Shown: piece by piece, positions 42,901-56,080 of the stretch
How positions within the stretch are numbered: position 1 is the first letter of the stretch
How the letters are laid out: every line of letters begins with the position of its first letter
Assembly: GCA_027943335.1 (NCBI GenBank)
Contig: BSBK01006746.1
Location: forward strand, 1-64,000
Length of the DNA: 64,000 nucleotides
From: Chamaecyparis obtusa
Taxonomy: Eukaryota > Streptophyta > Pinopsida > Cupressales > Cupressaceae
Direction: 5' to 3'
Notes under the pieces: generated by a model
Databases searched by the model: none
Told to the model about the DNA's origin: nothing
The model's input: the letters and a program-made list of their open reading frames with translations, nothing else
Made by a program: the position numbers and the translations under genes

Positions 42901-45900
42901 ATGGCACCAAGAAGAGAATTAAAAGGAAATATTGAGTGCAAAGATAGGGGTGTGCATGAAGACCTCTTGGAACAACTTGATCGGTCAACCACTGACACAG
43001 TGAAGGAAAAGGGTTTATTTACAAAGGATCCTAGGATTAAAATAGTAGACGGGCTGTATGACAAAGGAAATTCCATGGGAGATGATAAAATTGACACTAC
43101 TGGTTTAGGATTATTTAGAGTTTGGTTTGGGCAAAGACATGCCCTCGCTCAAGCTAGCAATGTATGGCAATTTAATTTAGGAAAACTTGTTGTTCCAAAT
43201 GTGTTCATGGATGTAGATATTATGATTGAGATAGCACGACATTATGATCAAATTAGTAGGGTTGTTAGGGATGCAAAGGGAAACATTTTAATTAGTATTT
43301 CAGCTGAAGAAATTAGAAGTATTTTTAGGTTAAGTGAACCAAGTGGTGACCTGGAAAGAATAGACTTTGATGAATTAAGACAAGTCTATAATGCTCAAAA
43401 AGATTATCTAAGGAACGGTCCTTTGAAGGAATTCTTCAAAAAAATTGGGGGTTTGATCATAGTGGGTTCAAGTACAGAGAAACCTTTCAAAATAGATTAT
43501 TTAAACCAAAGGGCAAAGGATGTATATTTTTCATTATGCCAGATTTTTGGAGAAGATGTTCAAGAGAAAATGCCAATACACCTTATGTATATGATGGTTC
43601 AAATCTTTCACCCTTTCTTGGCAGTTACCTTTGACTTTGCTCCTTTCCTATCTGAATTAATTCATGAAGGACTAATAGGAATCCAAAAGAGTAAAGTTAA
43701 AAAAAACCTTTTTTCTGGTATTCCCTGTTGATGTACATGTTTCTATATAAGGGGGAAAGTTATTTTGAAAAGGAAATGGAGATGATGAAACATAAGGATG
43801 GTGAGGAAATGCTAGTGCAATTATGGAATCTCAATATAACTTGGGATAGAAGTGAGAACACTTTTGTGAATTTTGATAGATGTTTTGCATCTAGGCTTAG
43901 AGATTTGTTATTTGAAGAAAATCCAATAATTCCAAAGGCCTTATTAGGCCAAAACAATTTTCTCAAGATATCAAGATTGTGCATAATTGGGGTGATTTTA
44001 TTTTCTATCTAGTGTCTACTATAATCAGATTATATGCTTTAGAGGAACTCCTTTTATATTTCCATATCAAGTCCCTCTCAAGATTGGGTTGCAAAATTTC
44101 TAAGACAATTGGGGGATATACAAGAGAAAGCTCTCATAGGAAAGGGAAGAGTAACTCTTTTTCCTACTGTGATAATATCCCATCAGTTTGTAATTACTAA
44201 AGGTGGATGGACACATATGGATGAAATTTTGAAACCATATCACATGGAAACTTCAATTGCTAGGACAACAAATCTTGAGGGTTTTTACAATGAGATGTTC
44301 AAGAAGATAACTAAATGTGCCTTCATAGATCATATTTTAAACTTTCCTGAAGATGTCATTAGAAACATTCCTAACATACTGGAACAAGAGATTAGGAAGG
44401 AAAAATGGCTAGTATATAAAAATACATTAGACTTTGTACAACACTTTGTCAGGGGCTATGATCCCTTAAAAGAGTTTACCCCTTTTGAGAAGAAATTTGA
44501 AACTCTTATGTGTGAGTTTGAGGGTATCATGCACAACCTAAATGAAAAGAAGCAATAGGTCATGCATGTCGAGCCAGAAAAGGCTAGCTCTTTGTTTAGT
44601 AAGCTTGTATTTGCCAAAATGTTACCCCCTGGTAGATAAATGGTGCAAAAGAAGACTGGATATAATGTGGTTATACTAGGACCAAGTAGGCAGGAAAAAA
44701 CAACAAGAAGAGACAACATCCCTTCCACGTCAAAGGAAGTTGAAGTGCATGAAAAAATTGACGATATATGATAATCACCACAGTATCAAGCAATTGAAAT
44801 TGATTTTGATTCTTTACCTCCATCAAAGAAGCAAAAAATAGAAGAAAGGCCTATACATGTTGATGATGAATAGTCTCCCTCCCAATCACCTCTAAACCTT
44901 ATGAATCATGAAGAGGTAGTAGAGAAAGTTCAACAATTGGGTGGTGCAGGTAAAATTTGTATGACCTATGAAGAAATAAATGAAGGAGTGCTAGAGCCAC
45001 TAGAGGAGCCTCAATTAGATCTAACAATGGGAGAAATGGCTGGCAAAGAACTAGATCCCATAATTAAGAAAGCATGTGATGAATTCCTAGTAGATGATGC
45101 TTTTGTTAAAGCTAGGGCTTTCATGCAATTTTTGTCGAGATTGCACATAAGAATTTTCAAAAAAACCAATGAGAAAAGGCAGGAGGAAAACCCAGAAAAG
45201 GATCTCAATGTCATAGAGGATGAGGTTAGAAAAGAAATGACTGAAAGGTTTGAAAAGGTCACACCATAGCAGGGAAGAGAGTTGGTAAGAAATTCAGGGG
45301 TACTCATTCTACTAGAATGGGACATTGCTGATGCAGTACTCTTAGATGCTGTTAGAAAGTAGACTACACCAACTCATAAGATGAGAGAAGAAGCAATCAA
45401 GGGAGTGACTTTTAGTGATGACCATCAAGCCTTGGTTATGTGGTCATTGAGGAAAAATCAAAATAAAAATGAAAAATAGATTGGCATGAGTGATTTTACA
45501 GGTAATCTTCTAGTAAAAAGGGTCAGTGAGACCTCACTGATTGAAGCAACATGCATGATCATGGCAATGAGAAGGAAATTAGGGAGAAAGAAGAGCTTGC
45601 ATTAAGGCTGGAAACATTGTTAAAATCCTATGGGGATATGAGATAGGAGATCAATGAAAAGGATAAAATAATAGCAGATTTAAAGAAAAGATTAGGGGAA
45701 TAGGGACCGATCCAGATATAAGAGCAGTTGCATATTTCTTCCTCTCATGTTATCCCTTCTTAATCTTCTCCTATAATTGAATATCACATTTCCCCTTTAC
45801 CCCCTTATATGCAGGATGAAAACATAATACAGAGAGAGAATTTGAAATATGAAAAGAGGAGAAGGGACACAATTTTGCAATTTGTTGCAAATGTAAAGCC

Positions 45901-46246
45901 AAGAGAAATTTATAAGATTCGTGAACAATTTTCCAACATCTTGATTTCTTTTAAGGAGGAAAAGGCCACTGTCAAACCAATTTTGGATAGGTGGGTTTCC
46001 AGAAGAAGTAAGTTAATGCCATTCTACTCTTTCATTAAAAGTGAGAAGATTATCAATATACTGTTAACAAATACATATAAGTTTGTTAAAAACCTACCGG
46101 AGTTTGAAATAAAGAGGGAAAACTTAGAGAGAAAGGTAGAGGTTCTCAGAGGGAGATATTTCCAGGACAGTTTTGAAGTGTTTCCCGGCCTTTTAAAAGA
46201 AGATGGAACCATAGAAGACAAAGAAGGATGGCAATTGAAATTTTAG
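42901..46246 (+). pseudogene. Decayed long TE-associated ORF (about 1100 codons), uncharacterised
   Basis: The first frame (42901-43731, 276 codons, MAPRRELKGN start) is open and contains LFRVWFGQRHALAQASNVWQ and FNLGKLVVPNVFMDVDIMIE. These are followed by ILISISAEEIRSIFRLSEPS. After a shift near 43715 the reading continues through 43728-44012, 44109-44558 and 44901-45269 in one frame broken by stops, then 45809-46246 in another. The later part is Lys/Glu-rich with coiled-coil character (RLHIRIFKKTNEKRQEE). No reverse transcriptase, protease or transposase motif is present. Fragments of the same family lie at 5197-6070 and a distant relative at 7073-9944. The parent is probably a passenger ORF of a plant retroelement. 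The function is unknown. Confidence 0.6.
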
Positions 46247-47099
46247 AAGATGCTAGGGTACATTTTACAACCATAAGGAATGAGGTATAATAGGTTAAGT
46301 TTGAATGGGACAATTTGGTACCTAAAAGAGATGAAGTACTCGGTTTCCATTGGCCAAATGAAGAAGTTTATACATCTTGGGAAGCAGCATATTCTTTGGA
46401 GAATATCAAGAAACAAGAGATATCGATTGAGGATGAAACATATGGTATTTCTTGAACTCCTTAAAGCAAAACAAACTGTAGAAAGGATTTCATATAGTTG
46501 AAGCAAGCACAGATGTTACATGTGGCAGCATTTGAACTAACTTAGTTAATTGTTACAAAATTTGGGCGGTCAAGTCAATGAACAACTTTGTAAAATTGTA
46601 AGAAGAAAGTTTTATATTTGTCTTGTTTGTCCTATTATGGTTGACATTATTTTCTTTTTGTAAGAGGATTTGAAGCTTGTATACAATCCTTGATTTTTAT
46701 AAAAGGATTATCGGGATCATTTTGTAAGTATTGGAATTTTAGTATTTGATTTAAAATTTTCTTAGTCTAGGATTTCATGGACATTAACAATACAAAAATC
46801 ACAAGGTTTGTTGCTTGTAAAGGCAGCAATTGACAAACAAACGACATTCATATATGAAGATAATAAAAGATATAGATGGATCTTCAATATATTTTTATTG
46901 ATAAACTTATTGTATCAGTACATTCAAAAAACCTAGGATTCCTGAGAATCAAAGCACTAAATGTATATACTGCTATTACACTCAAATTTTCACCACGTTT
47001 TGGTTTTACGTAGAATTTTCTATATATAAAGAAAACCATCTTGGAATCCTTGAGAAAAGGATGGAAGAAGCTATATATATTCTTTTATTTCCATTAATG
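46247..47099. other. AT-rich non-coding stretch leading to a polypurine tract
   Basis: No coding pattern was seen. It ends in ATGACAAAGGGGGAGAT, the polypurine tract of the copia LTR that follows, so at least its end is the 3' internal region of a copia-type element. Confidence 0.5.
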
Positions 47100-47112
47100 A
47101 CAAAGGGGGAGA
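47100..47112 (+). other. Copia-type polypurine tract
   Basis: ACAAAGGGGGAGA immediately precedes the TGTTGG start of the LTR, with a spacer T. The arrangement is typical of plant copia 3' ends. Confidence 0.8.
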
Positions 47113-47113
47113 T

Positions 47114-48223
47114 TGTTGGCAAGTTGACTATACTAATGTATATGGCTATGATTTAGTGTTTTCATTATGGAAAAAAATTCATATGGAGTTTTGGAGTCAA
47201 CACACTTACTCATAAGATTTGAAAATGGCTAAGTATGGAAGACTGGACAGTCAGTGAAGCACTAGATGAACAGAGCATCAGCGCACGTGTGTATGATCAA
47301 GTTTTGGTATGCACCTTGGAAAATAAGATTTTGGTTATGGTATTAAGCTATGGTTAAGAGCGCATGATTAGATGAGTTAGTATGATGAAGATATGGCGAG
47401 TTGAAGTGACAGATAGTGAGTGAAAAAATAGAACAGAGTATGGAGCCGACTGTTAGTATTTTGGTTAGTGATTATAATATTATTTTGTAAAGGCTATGCA
47501 CCTATTGTAAATGTGTTTTTGACTTTTTAATATCATTGTATGTAAACACGCTTGAGCCAATTCAGTTGGAAGCATTGTATGTAATTAGTTATAGGCCAAC
47601 TTAATGAATAGTTTTGTTTGCGCATATAAATAAGACATGTGCCTTTGTATTTAAGTATGGTATGAGATATAGAGATGATACAAGCATAGAAGAAGCATGC
47701 AAATAGTAAGAATGTTGTAGAGCTTTACAGGAGGCTAAAGCATCAGTGCACAAAAGGAGCTGATTAGACAAGCAGTGTCACAATAGCAGTTCACCTTGTA
47801 GATATAGTGTGCATCTCATAATCAGAAGGTTGTAGCTTTCACCACTTGAGCAGTGACCTCTAGGACAGTGTGTCCTCACCCCTAACAGGGTTAATTATAA
47901 AAGACTCCTAACAGGTTCCGACCCTTGACAAGGTCATTGTACTTAAGCATTGTAATGACAACTCCTAACAAAGCTAAGGAACATTAACAGGTTCATAATA
48001 CACAAGTACAATTATTAGCCGGTATTAATTCCCACCAGGGTTTTTCCTTTGGCCAAGGTTTCCCCGTAATCATATCTGGTGTTATGTGTTATGTGTTGAT
48101 TAATTTACATGCTTTAATATTCAGTTCAACAATTAAGGTATTGAGTTAAGTTTCAAGCATTAGAAAGTAATTATATAGAACACTGATTCACCCCCCCTGT
48201 CAGTGTTCCCATTCCTAAAAACA
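47114..48223 (+). mobile_element. Copia 3' LTR (1110 bp) of an otherwise unrecognised element
   Basis: It begins TGTTGGCAAGTTGAC and ends CCCATTCCTAAAAACA. Near its end GATTCACCCCCCCTGTCAGT matches the reverse complement of the start of the solo LTR at 52047 (ACTGAGAGGGGGTAGGGAAT). Its start matches the end of that LTR (TTGCCAACA). Internal phrases such as CCTAACAGGGTT and CCAAGGTTTCCC recur in the LTRs at 49254, 52047 and 60572. The polypurine tract marks it as a 3' LTR, but no copia coding sequence lies upstream. It may belong to a non-autonomous element that includes the 42901-46246 ORF; this is unproven. Confidence 0.7.
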
Positions 48224-49253
48224 TTGACTTGAATGATGTTGATTATTCTCTTAATATGTACTTCTCCTAATGAGAGAAACATGATGAACGAGGATGATAT
48301 TGTAGAAGAGCCTAATATGATTGTTAATTCCCTTAATGACACTTCACATAGTATTTATTTTAATAAACTTCCATCTAGAGATGAGGCATTGATGAGTATT
48401 TTTTGTTCATTTGCTAAAGTCTACCCTATTCATGAACATACTTTTAATATGTTGATAGTATATTCCCTCACTCTTACAAATAAAATCTTGGAACCTAATG
48501 AAGTAAAAAACATTCATGTATTATGAAATGAAAAGTATAAAGTATTTCTCCACATTCATAAAGATTATCTTCATTCGGTGATTGTTGTAAAAGGTGCTAT
48601 ATAAACGGATAATTATATTATAACACACACACATATAAAAAATGTCCTTTTCTCCCTCATTCTTCACATATGTTGGTAAGGATAATGATATTTTTGAAAC
48701 AAATTATGATGCATGATACAAGTTGTTGCAACTAGCCTTTCTCTAGGTTTAAGTCTTTGGCCCTTGATTTTCTTGATCTAATGCTCTAGAAAGCCTCTCT
48801 ACAATGTTTCAAAATTTTGCATTAAATAGTGACAAGAGTACTTTATGGAACAGATGGTTTGTTCTAGGATACATGACGCAATATCAAAAATTTACAAGAA
48901 GAAATTTTTGACATAGCCCCTTCTCATAATGTGCAAAATGTCACCATGCGAAATGGTAGGCCCCAAAGTCTTGGATGGAAGATGTGTGGCCATTTTATAA
49001 TTTTGCAACTACAAGAAATGCAAAGGGCCTCTAAGCATTGAAATTGTATAGCTAATTAGAATTTTTTTACTAGCTTATGAATGGGCCCAATAATATTCCT
49101 TATCGAAAGAGGCAAGGGGGCTTTAATTGTAGCTTTGCATGTCTTTAAATTGATGAACTACAACAGATTGAATATCTAGATGAACTGACGAAATAGTGAT
49201 TAGAGATCACTGAGCTATTGAAATGATATGTAAGATGATTAAATCAATCAATA
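48224..49253. other. Spacer between copia LTRs
   Basis: AT-rich. One 97-codon frame (48233-48526) has no recognisable domain. No repeats were assigned. Confidence 0.4.
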
Positions 49254-50657
49254 TGTTGTCATTGATGTCAACTAGTATTGACAGTACTCATCATGATAGT
49301 TACAAACATCTAAACATCTGTTGAAGAAACAAAAGATGAAGAACTAAGATATCTACAAGAGGAAAACATGGATATGACAGATATGGATAAGTTAAACATT
49401 GGGTAACTTATTGATGAGTCTATGGATTTATATTGTTGACTTGAGAATGTTACATTAATCTATTATGAAGAAGAGATTTGAAATTAAACAAGTCAATGCG
49501 GTCGGTAATTGAAGATTTTTGTATACACCGAGCCAGTGCAGTGTATATTGAGCGTCAGTAATAATCGAGCTAGTGAGCTAGTTATCACCAACGCATTTCT
49601 ATATTAATCGAGTATGGATGAAAACTTTAAATTCTAAGAATAGATGACTAAATTTGATGACCTGAAAATTGTTATGATTTCGAGGTTAAGGATGAAGTTA
49701 GTTATGAGATCCATGACTGAAAAAATTCAAAGATGATCTAAAGGATGAGATTGAAACATGTTAATGACACATCTTCTAAGGAAGGTTTAAGAGGCAAAAT
49801 GGATGAAGGAGATTAAGAGGCAAAATCTAATGGCTGATATGAAACTATTTACTTGTCTATATATGAGATATGAATTTCATTATTGAAATATGCCAGAAAG
49901 GAGACTACAAAGATTTCATGTGAAGACTATATTCATGCATGCCTGATCAAAATGGTTATTGAAAGAACCAAGTTGTAGACATTATCGAGCATCAGAGAAC
50001 TATTTACCGAGTGAAAGTAAGTTGAGAAATATTGAGGAAGTGAATTGATTAATGATCAAATGATTTTATGGGCTTAGCATAGATCTGAATATTTGTAATT
50101 GAGTTGTATTTGAATCAAATCAGGTTTGTATCAGTTTAACCATTGATTCAGAAAATCTCTTAACTGAGTGGACTTAATAGTCTTATTGTATTATCCTATG
50201 ACATTCATTGAATGTAAAGTGTTATCTTGTTGACCCCATAGTGAATGTTGGTCAAAAGTTAACTGTTACTGATAAATCCTCTAACCAGGTCACACCTAAC
50301 AGTGTGCATTGCAACCTTTAACAGGGTTGGCTCTTCACCGAGCTCACTTCAGAAGAGTGAATTATTTTGGGTTACCGATCCCAGGTAGTTTTTCCCTTGG
50401 CAGGGTTTCCACATTAAATCATTGTGATATGTGTTATTTGTTATGATTATTTTTCTATCATACTTTACATACTACATAGTTGATTTAGTCAGTAATCATA
50501 GTTGGATAATTACTAGTAATTGGTAAACTGGATAGACAGATTGATATTTTATGTTACCGAGCTGCATAATTTGTTGGAATTGTTTTGTAAGGTACATCCT
50601 AGTGTTTGGGACTATAGGATAACTGATTCACCCTCCCCCCCATCTTAGTTGTTCTTC
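49254..50657 (+). repeat. Copia C 5' LTR
   Basis: It begins TGTTGTCATTGATGTCAAC (similar to GTTGTCTTTGATGTCACAC in copia D). It contains ACCGAGCCAGTG-type phrases and ends near CCCCCCCATCTTAGTTG. Just downstream TTCTTCAGAGC resembles the usual copia primer site TGGTATCAGAGC. Both ends are approximate. Confidence 0.65.
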
Positions 50658-50729
50658 AGAGCATATTGGTTGCTTGGAAGAAATTTTTAAGGACTTGAGC
50701 AGAAAGATTACAAGAGGTATAAGAGGGAA

Positions 50730-51725
50730 GTGTTGAAGCTTAACAAAGATAACTTTACAACATGGAAAAGCAAGATGAGGCTTCACATATCTAGAATCAG
50801 AGAATCTGCTATAACTTTATTGGACAATGGCTACTTACAACTGATTGTTGGACCTTTAAATCTTGATCAGTTGAGAGACCGACATGAACACAATATTACT
50901 ATGATAGAGATTGTTGCTACTCTATCTGATGCTAAATTTGAGGATGTCAAGGATTGCACTATGGTGAAGAAAATGTGTGAGAAACTTGCTCTAATTCATG
51001 GTGGTGATGTGAATGTGATGAGAGCCAGAGTTGAAAGCTTGAGAGGTAGATTTGATGACATGAAGATGAAACAAGGAGAGAACATCACACAATATTCAAA
51101 CCGAATCAAAGAGATAGGAAATGCTATCCAAGGAGCAGGAGGTATTATTTATGAAGATACTATGGTAAGTAAGATACTGAGAACCTTGTTTCCTATATAT
51201 GCAATCAAAATATCTGATAATCATGAAATGAGATCTGTACGTAATAGCACTCTTACTCTTGATAGTCTTATTGGAAAGTTAATAACTTTTGAGCTAAATA
51301 ATTTTGACAATAGTGTTGTACCACGTGTTGAGTCTACTTTTATGTCATCTCTTAAGATTGGTAAATCTAGTAGTAATCATAATATAAAGAATGAAATTGA
51401 TAGTAATATTGAAGATGAGCTTGATGAGCTTGAAGCACTTATGGCCCAGAGACTACAAAAAGGTAAAGGAAGGTATAAGGGAAAGTTACCTTTAGCTTGT
51501 TTTAATGTAAAGAGATCGGCCATATTGTTGCTAGATGTCCTAATAGGAAAGAGGAAGATAAAGATAATGACTGATCTGGTGATGGAAAGTTTGGCAGAAG
51601 GAATTATAGAGGAAATCGACACTACAACAAAGATAACCAATATTACAAAGATAAAGGCAAAAATCCATGTTACCTTTTTGGATAAGATGACACCGACACT
51701 AACACTAATGATGATATTTAAGTAG
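50730..51725 (+). pseudogene. Copia C Gag
   Basis: Starts MLKLNKDNFTTWKSKMRLHI, the typical copia gag opening (UBN2-type gag polypeptide), and runs through GENITQYSNRIKEIGNAIQG and LTLDSLIGKLITFELNN. A CCHC knuckle is recognisable: CFN in one frame, then EIGHIVARCPNRK in the next, so one base is missing within the knuckle near 51505. The last 70 residues of the open frame are therefore out of frame. The protein would assemble the cytoplasmic particle. The true start may be slightly upstream. Confidence 0.8.
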
Positions 51726-51799
51726 TATTTGTTGCAAGGAAAGATGATTCAGAAGAGAAGGAAAGGTATGTAGAAACATCACTTATCTCTAAAGTTAGT

Positions 51800-52046
51800 A
51801 AAAGTGATACTTGGATCATTGATAGTGGTTGTACACATCACATGACTGGTGATGAAGATAAGTTTGATCATCTTGAGCATTATAATGGAGGATCAGTGAA
51901 AATGGGAAAAGATCCACCTTGTATGGTAAAAGGAAAATAGTCTATTTTATTGAATGATAAAATTAGATGTGATAATGCATACTGGGTAAAAGGATTAACT
52001 ACAATTTTTTGAGTGTAGCAGAGATGAATAACTCAGGTCACCAAGT
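51800..52046 (+). pseudogene. Copia C protease segment
   Basis: TWIIDSGCTHHMTGDEDKF contains the copia aspartic protease motif D-S-G with the HHMTG that follows it. A TAG interrupts after MVKGK. The segment is cut off by the solo LTR at 52047 after AEMNNSGHQ. Confidence 0.8.
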
Positions 52047-53033
52047 TGTTAGAAATAGGAAATACTGAGAGGGGGTAGGGAATCAATATTTCACAAACTT
52101 TTACTTTTGCCCACATATGGATATAACAGATTACTTTAATGCATACAAAGCATAAGAAACTAAATAGCATACATAACAGTAAATGTAAAGAACTCATAAC
52201 ACATGATATGTTCTTGAGGAAACCCTAGCCAAGGGAAAACCCTGATGGGGATGGTACCCACAAAGATCCACTAATCAAAAGATATCCAGTTAAGGATGTT
52301 GACCCTGTTAGGAGCCTGTTACAATCATATAGTGTATCAGTCCTAGTTAAGGGACTATAGGCCTTGTTAGAAGCCTCAACCCTGTTAGGAGTTGTAGATA
52401 CAAAACCTTATTACTAAATGAGCTCACTACCCAAACAATTAATACAAATGTTTACTGATTACAATATGGTACTACTTACAACTTCGCATCAACAACTTTC
52501 GCTGCTATCACAATTTACATATATTACATGTTACATTTCAAGTATGTTCAGTACACCTTTATTTATACAAGATACAAACATAATATCTTTCTCTTGTCAG
52601 CTTGCATATCTTTATCTAAGAGTAAACATCTAGGATGTCATCTCTTTATAATATTAAGTCATTATTTTGACAAGAAAATAATCCCTTAATTCATTTACTA
52701 GTTCTATCTTCAAAACTGCTTTGTCGGTTGTACTCTGTCATCGGTAAAATAGTCATAACTTTGTCTGTACTGTCTATACTATTTTGCACACTAAGATGGG
52801 GTATCCTTAGACACCATAGAGTCTATGTTCAACTATGCAAACTCTGATCATGCTCCAGTGAACCTCACCAAAATAAACTGTATTGGGTGCTCTGTCAAAA
52901 ACACTATTTCATACTTAGACAATTTTAGTCTGTGATCTTCCATACTTACTTTCCAGCTTATGCACTCTTCATAGGGAACATATGTTTCCATAATGACAAC
53001 ATCTATGTACATACCTCAGCCAAATTGCCAACA
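52047..53033 (-). mobile_element. Solo copia LTR inside copia C (987 bp)
   Basis: On plus it begins TGTTAGAAATAGG and ends TTGCCAACA, giving TG...CA ends. Its reverse complement is collinear with the LTR at 47114-48223. It interrupts the copia C polyprotein between protease and pre-integrase. Flanks are CAAGT and TAATT (three of five match), so the target duplication is decayed or the ends are off by a few bases. No internal region is present, consistent with LTR-LTR recombination. Confidence 0.75.
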
Positions 53034-53260
53034 TAATTTGCATTTGAAATCAAGAAGGTGAAAATCTATGATGAAAATGGAAAGCTTGTCAGAACTGGAG
53101 GACAACCAAAAGGTAATTTATTCTATCTTGACAATGCTGAAACTTCTTGTTTACTGGTGAAGAATGAAGATGCATGGTTATGGCATAAGAGGTTATATCA
53201 TGTAAATTTGGATAACATGTTTAAGATCAGTTGAAAGAGAAAAGTTAGATGATTACCTAG
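53034..53260 (+). pseudogene. Copia C GAG-pre-integrase segment
   Basis: KVKIYDENGKLVRTGGQPKG and then EDAWLWHKRLYHVNLDNM match the pre-integrase domain with its conserved WH..L.H. Stops follow at KIS and KVR. It ends at the element B insertion; the last five bases CCTAG are the expected target duplication. Confidence 0.8.
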
Positions 53261-54918
53261 TGAATAGAAGGTAATTTGGAATCACCTTTATATGTGTAAG
53301 TGTGTGGGGGAAATATGAGATTCACTCCTAAATCCAAATTCCCAAAGGAGAGATCTAATTTGATCAACCAAAAGGTTAATGCACAATCGAATCAATCTAT
53401 GAAGAATATGAAAGAGAGAGAAATCCTATACTTCCCTATAGTTGGATTATGCTTGAAATCTAAAATAATTGAAATGCAATTACTAACCTTAAATTAGGGC
53501 AGATATGGAAAATATCATTTTCTGATGTCTGTGTGTACTTTCGAGCAATTCTGCAACTTGTTCTGGACTGGAAATGTCGAGACAAAGAAAACCCAGAAAT
53601 GTTTCTCCAAGATGAGCTCAAGTCGACTTTGACCCTCATAAAAGGTCAAAGGCTAGATTCGTTATTTGAAGGTCGATTCTATCTCTGTTAGAAGTTCGTC
53701 AAAAAGGGTGTCCAAATTAATCCTCAGATCCAAAATCCCACACCTGTACCTACAAGAAAATGTGGGTTTTTGTTGTATGGGGGATTTGCCTCGGTCAAAC
53801 CCCAGTTTAGGAATTAACCTTGAAATTGAATTGAAATGTAGTGTGCATAAACAAAGTAACTGAAACAAATCACCTCGCTTATGTTGAAGTCCTTGTAGAG
53901 GATTCGAATCCTCAAATCCACAAGTAGGAAATACTTCAATGGATGTAGAATGAATGTAGGATGTCTCTAATCAATTGCATTTGATCTTCAACACCAATCT
54001 TGACATGATCTTTGCATATGAGAAGGCTTGGATGAATGTAGAAGGATGGATCTTCAAAGGGGCTCCAAAGAGATTGAATCCTTTAATAGCTAACAATGGA
54101 TCTCCTTGATGGATGAATGCTTGGACACTTGAATGCTTGAAGACTTTCTTGAATGCTTGCAATTGCTTGAGATGAGATGAGATATGAAAACTTGATGTCA
54201 AAATGAGAGAGGAAGGCCTCCTTTTATAGTGAACTAGGGCACAATCCTCTAGAGAGGCCACCTTGGAGAATTAAATCCCAATTAGGTCCTAAACTTTAGA
54301 AAATATACTTAAATTAAATGCAATTAGAGGATTTACCATTTTGAAACCCGAAATGGCTGACCCGGAGGCAGGAAAACAAATATCCTGAAAGCCCGATACT
54401 CGAAAATCAAGGATTCTGGAAATTTGAAGGAAGGGGGAAAAATCAAGGTTGGGTCTGACCTGGTCAGGTTCGAGCTTGATCCTGACCTAGTCAATTTTGA
54501 GCTCGATCCTGACCTAGTTAGGTTCAACCTCAAATCTGACCCCGGTCCCAGATCCAGTCAGAATCAGGACAGAAGGTCCCAAGGATGCCCAAAGACCTAG
54601 AAATGATACCAGAACAAGACAGAATGCCAGGGATAAGAATAAAATCCTATGATGACTATGATGAAGGCCAGGAGGACCTATTTCTAAGTCCTACCTAGAA
54701 AATAGAGCCACATAAGAGGGAAATTCAAGAGAATCCTTGAGATCCTATCCCTAATTTCACCTAGAATGAAGAAATCAAGTGCAAAAAAGAAGTGGAAAGT
54801 AGGGAGAAAGACAAATACATGCAAAGACCTAATCAAGGCACTTAACATGACCCCAAACCACTTACACAAAGCGCTAAACACTCTTATCATGGAAGTGCTT
54901 CCATTTTAAGACAATACA
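53261..54918 (-). repeat. Element B 3' LTR (1658 bp)
   Basis: TG...CA ends match element A. The TATA-like CTATAAAAG lies on the minus strand at 54221-54229. Three units of the GACCTAGTCAGGTTCGAGC-like tandem repeat lie at about 54448-54540. Polypurine tract follows at 54919-54935. Confidence 0.92.
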
Positions 54919-54935
54919 TTAAGCCCCCACTTTAG

Positions 54936-56080
54936 AAAGAGTATGGACTTGATGCAAACTCTTGGTAAAGGAGATCAGAATGAAAAGATAATCTTATTAT
55001 AATCCAAGGGACAAAGAGAAACCTTAAGCCCCCAGGGACTCAATTCTTTGTCAACTCCTAGATCACAATAAGAGAGACATCTCTAGAGAGAGAAAGAAAG
55101 AGTGTGATTATCTCACCCAATGAGAACCTATGCCCCATTGTGAACCACACAAGGACACAATGCAACTTGAAAGATGGAATTGAACCACCTAGTGAATGTG
55201 GCTACTCACTAGTCAACCCATCAAGGATTCATCCTTAGGAATATTCTATTCCATAAGAATAAAACCAAAATAAAAAATAAAAGAGATCCAGTCTTAAGGA
55301 CACCTTCGACCTTAAGGGATCAAAATATATATGTGTATTTGAAACTGGAGGGATCAAGAGATCCTAAAATATAAATCCATGCTTTAAGGATTAGTTACTA
55401 ATCCAAAAAAAGGGAAAAAGTATCTTGAAAAATATGTGCGTATCGAAAAGTGCATGTGTGCAATAGGTGAGCAGAGCGTATGCCCCACATTAAAGTCATT
55501 GCTGACACTTTAACAAGAGCAATGGCTTTAACAAAAACATAAACAACTCCACTGATTACATTTCCACATCGAGATGCCTCTAGATAAAGAAAAATCAAGG
55601 GAAATATGACAAAAACATACAGAGAAGGTAGAAGGGATCTACCTACCATGGGGTCAGTATGATCATAAGATAATATATATATGATATTATTGCAAATGAA
55701 TTGACATCATTCCCCAAAGAAAGTAGAACTACGATCACAAAGGATGAAAGATCACATAAGATATATGAAGGAGAATCTTTTCGGACCATGACATGGAGAC
55801 CAAAAATAATTAGTGCTACCATATCTTGAATCCAAGCAGATTACACAAGGAAACATTTATGAACAATAGCACAAGTGCAACATAACATTGAACAATGCAT
55901 AGAAGAATAGAGATACATATAGAAGAATTTGAACAATAGTTTTGATTCCTTCATCACCTTGTACCAACTGAGTAACAAGGATCGTATAAAAGAATCTAAC
56001 AACATTTAGCAAACACATTACAGGAGAAGTATAGAACAATAGGAAAACAAACAACAAAGCTACCATGAAGGACTAGCCAA
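54936..56080 (-). other. Element B 3' non-coding region
   Basis: Collinear with the two outer parts of the A 3' non-coding region, with the junction AACCTATGCCCCATTGTG near 55135 where A has 2.2 kb more. No coding capacity was seen. Confidence 0.8.

Larger units (their letters stand above)
49254..53260 (+). mobile_element. Copia C: 5' half of a copia element, interrupted twice
   Basis: A 5' LTR (49254 to about 50657) is followed by a degraded primer site, gag (50730-51725), a protease motif (about 51810-51990) and a GAG-pre-integrase segment (53041-53256). A solo LTR (52047-53033) splits protease from pre-integrase. The sequence stops at 53260 where gypsy element B inserted; the remainder would lie beyond B, outside the window. 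Coding is broken by indels and stops. Confidence 0.82.
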
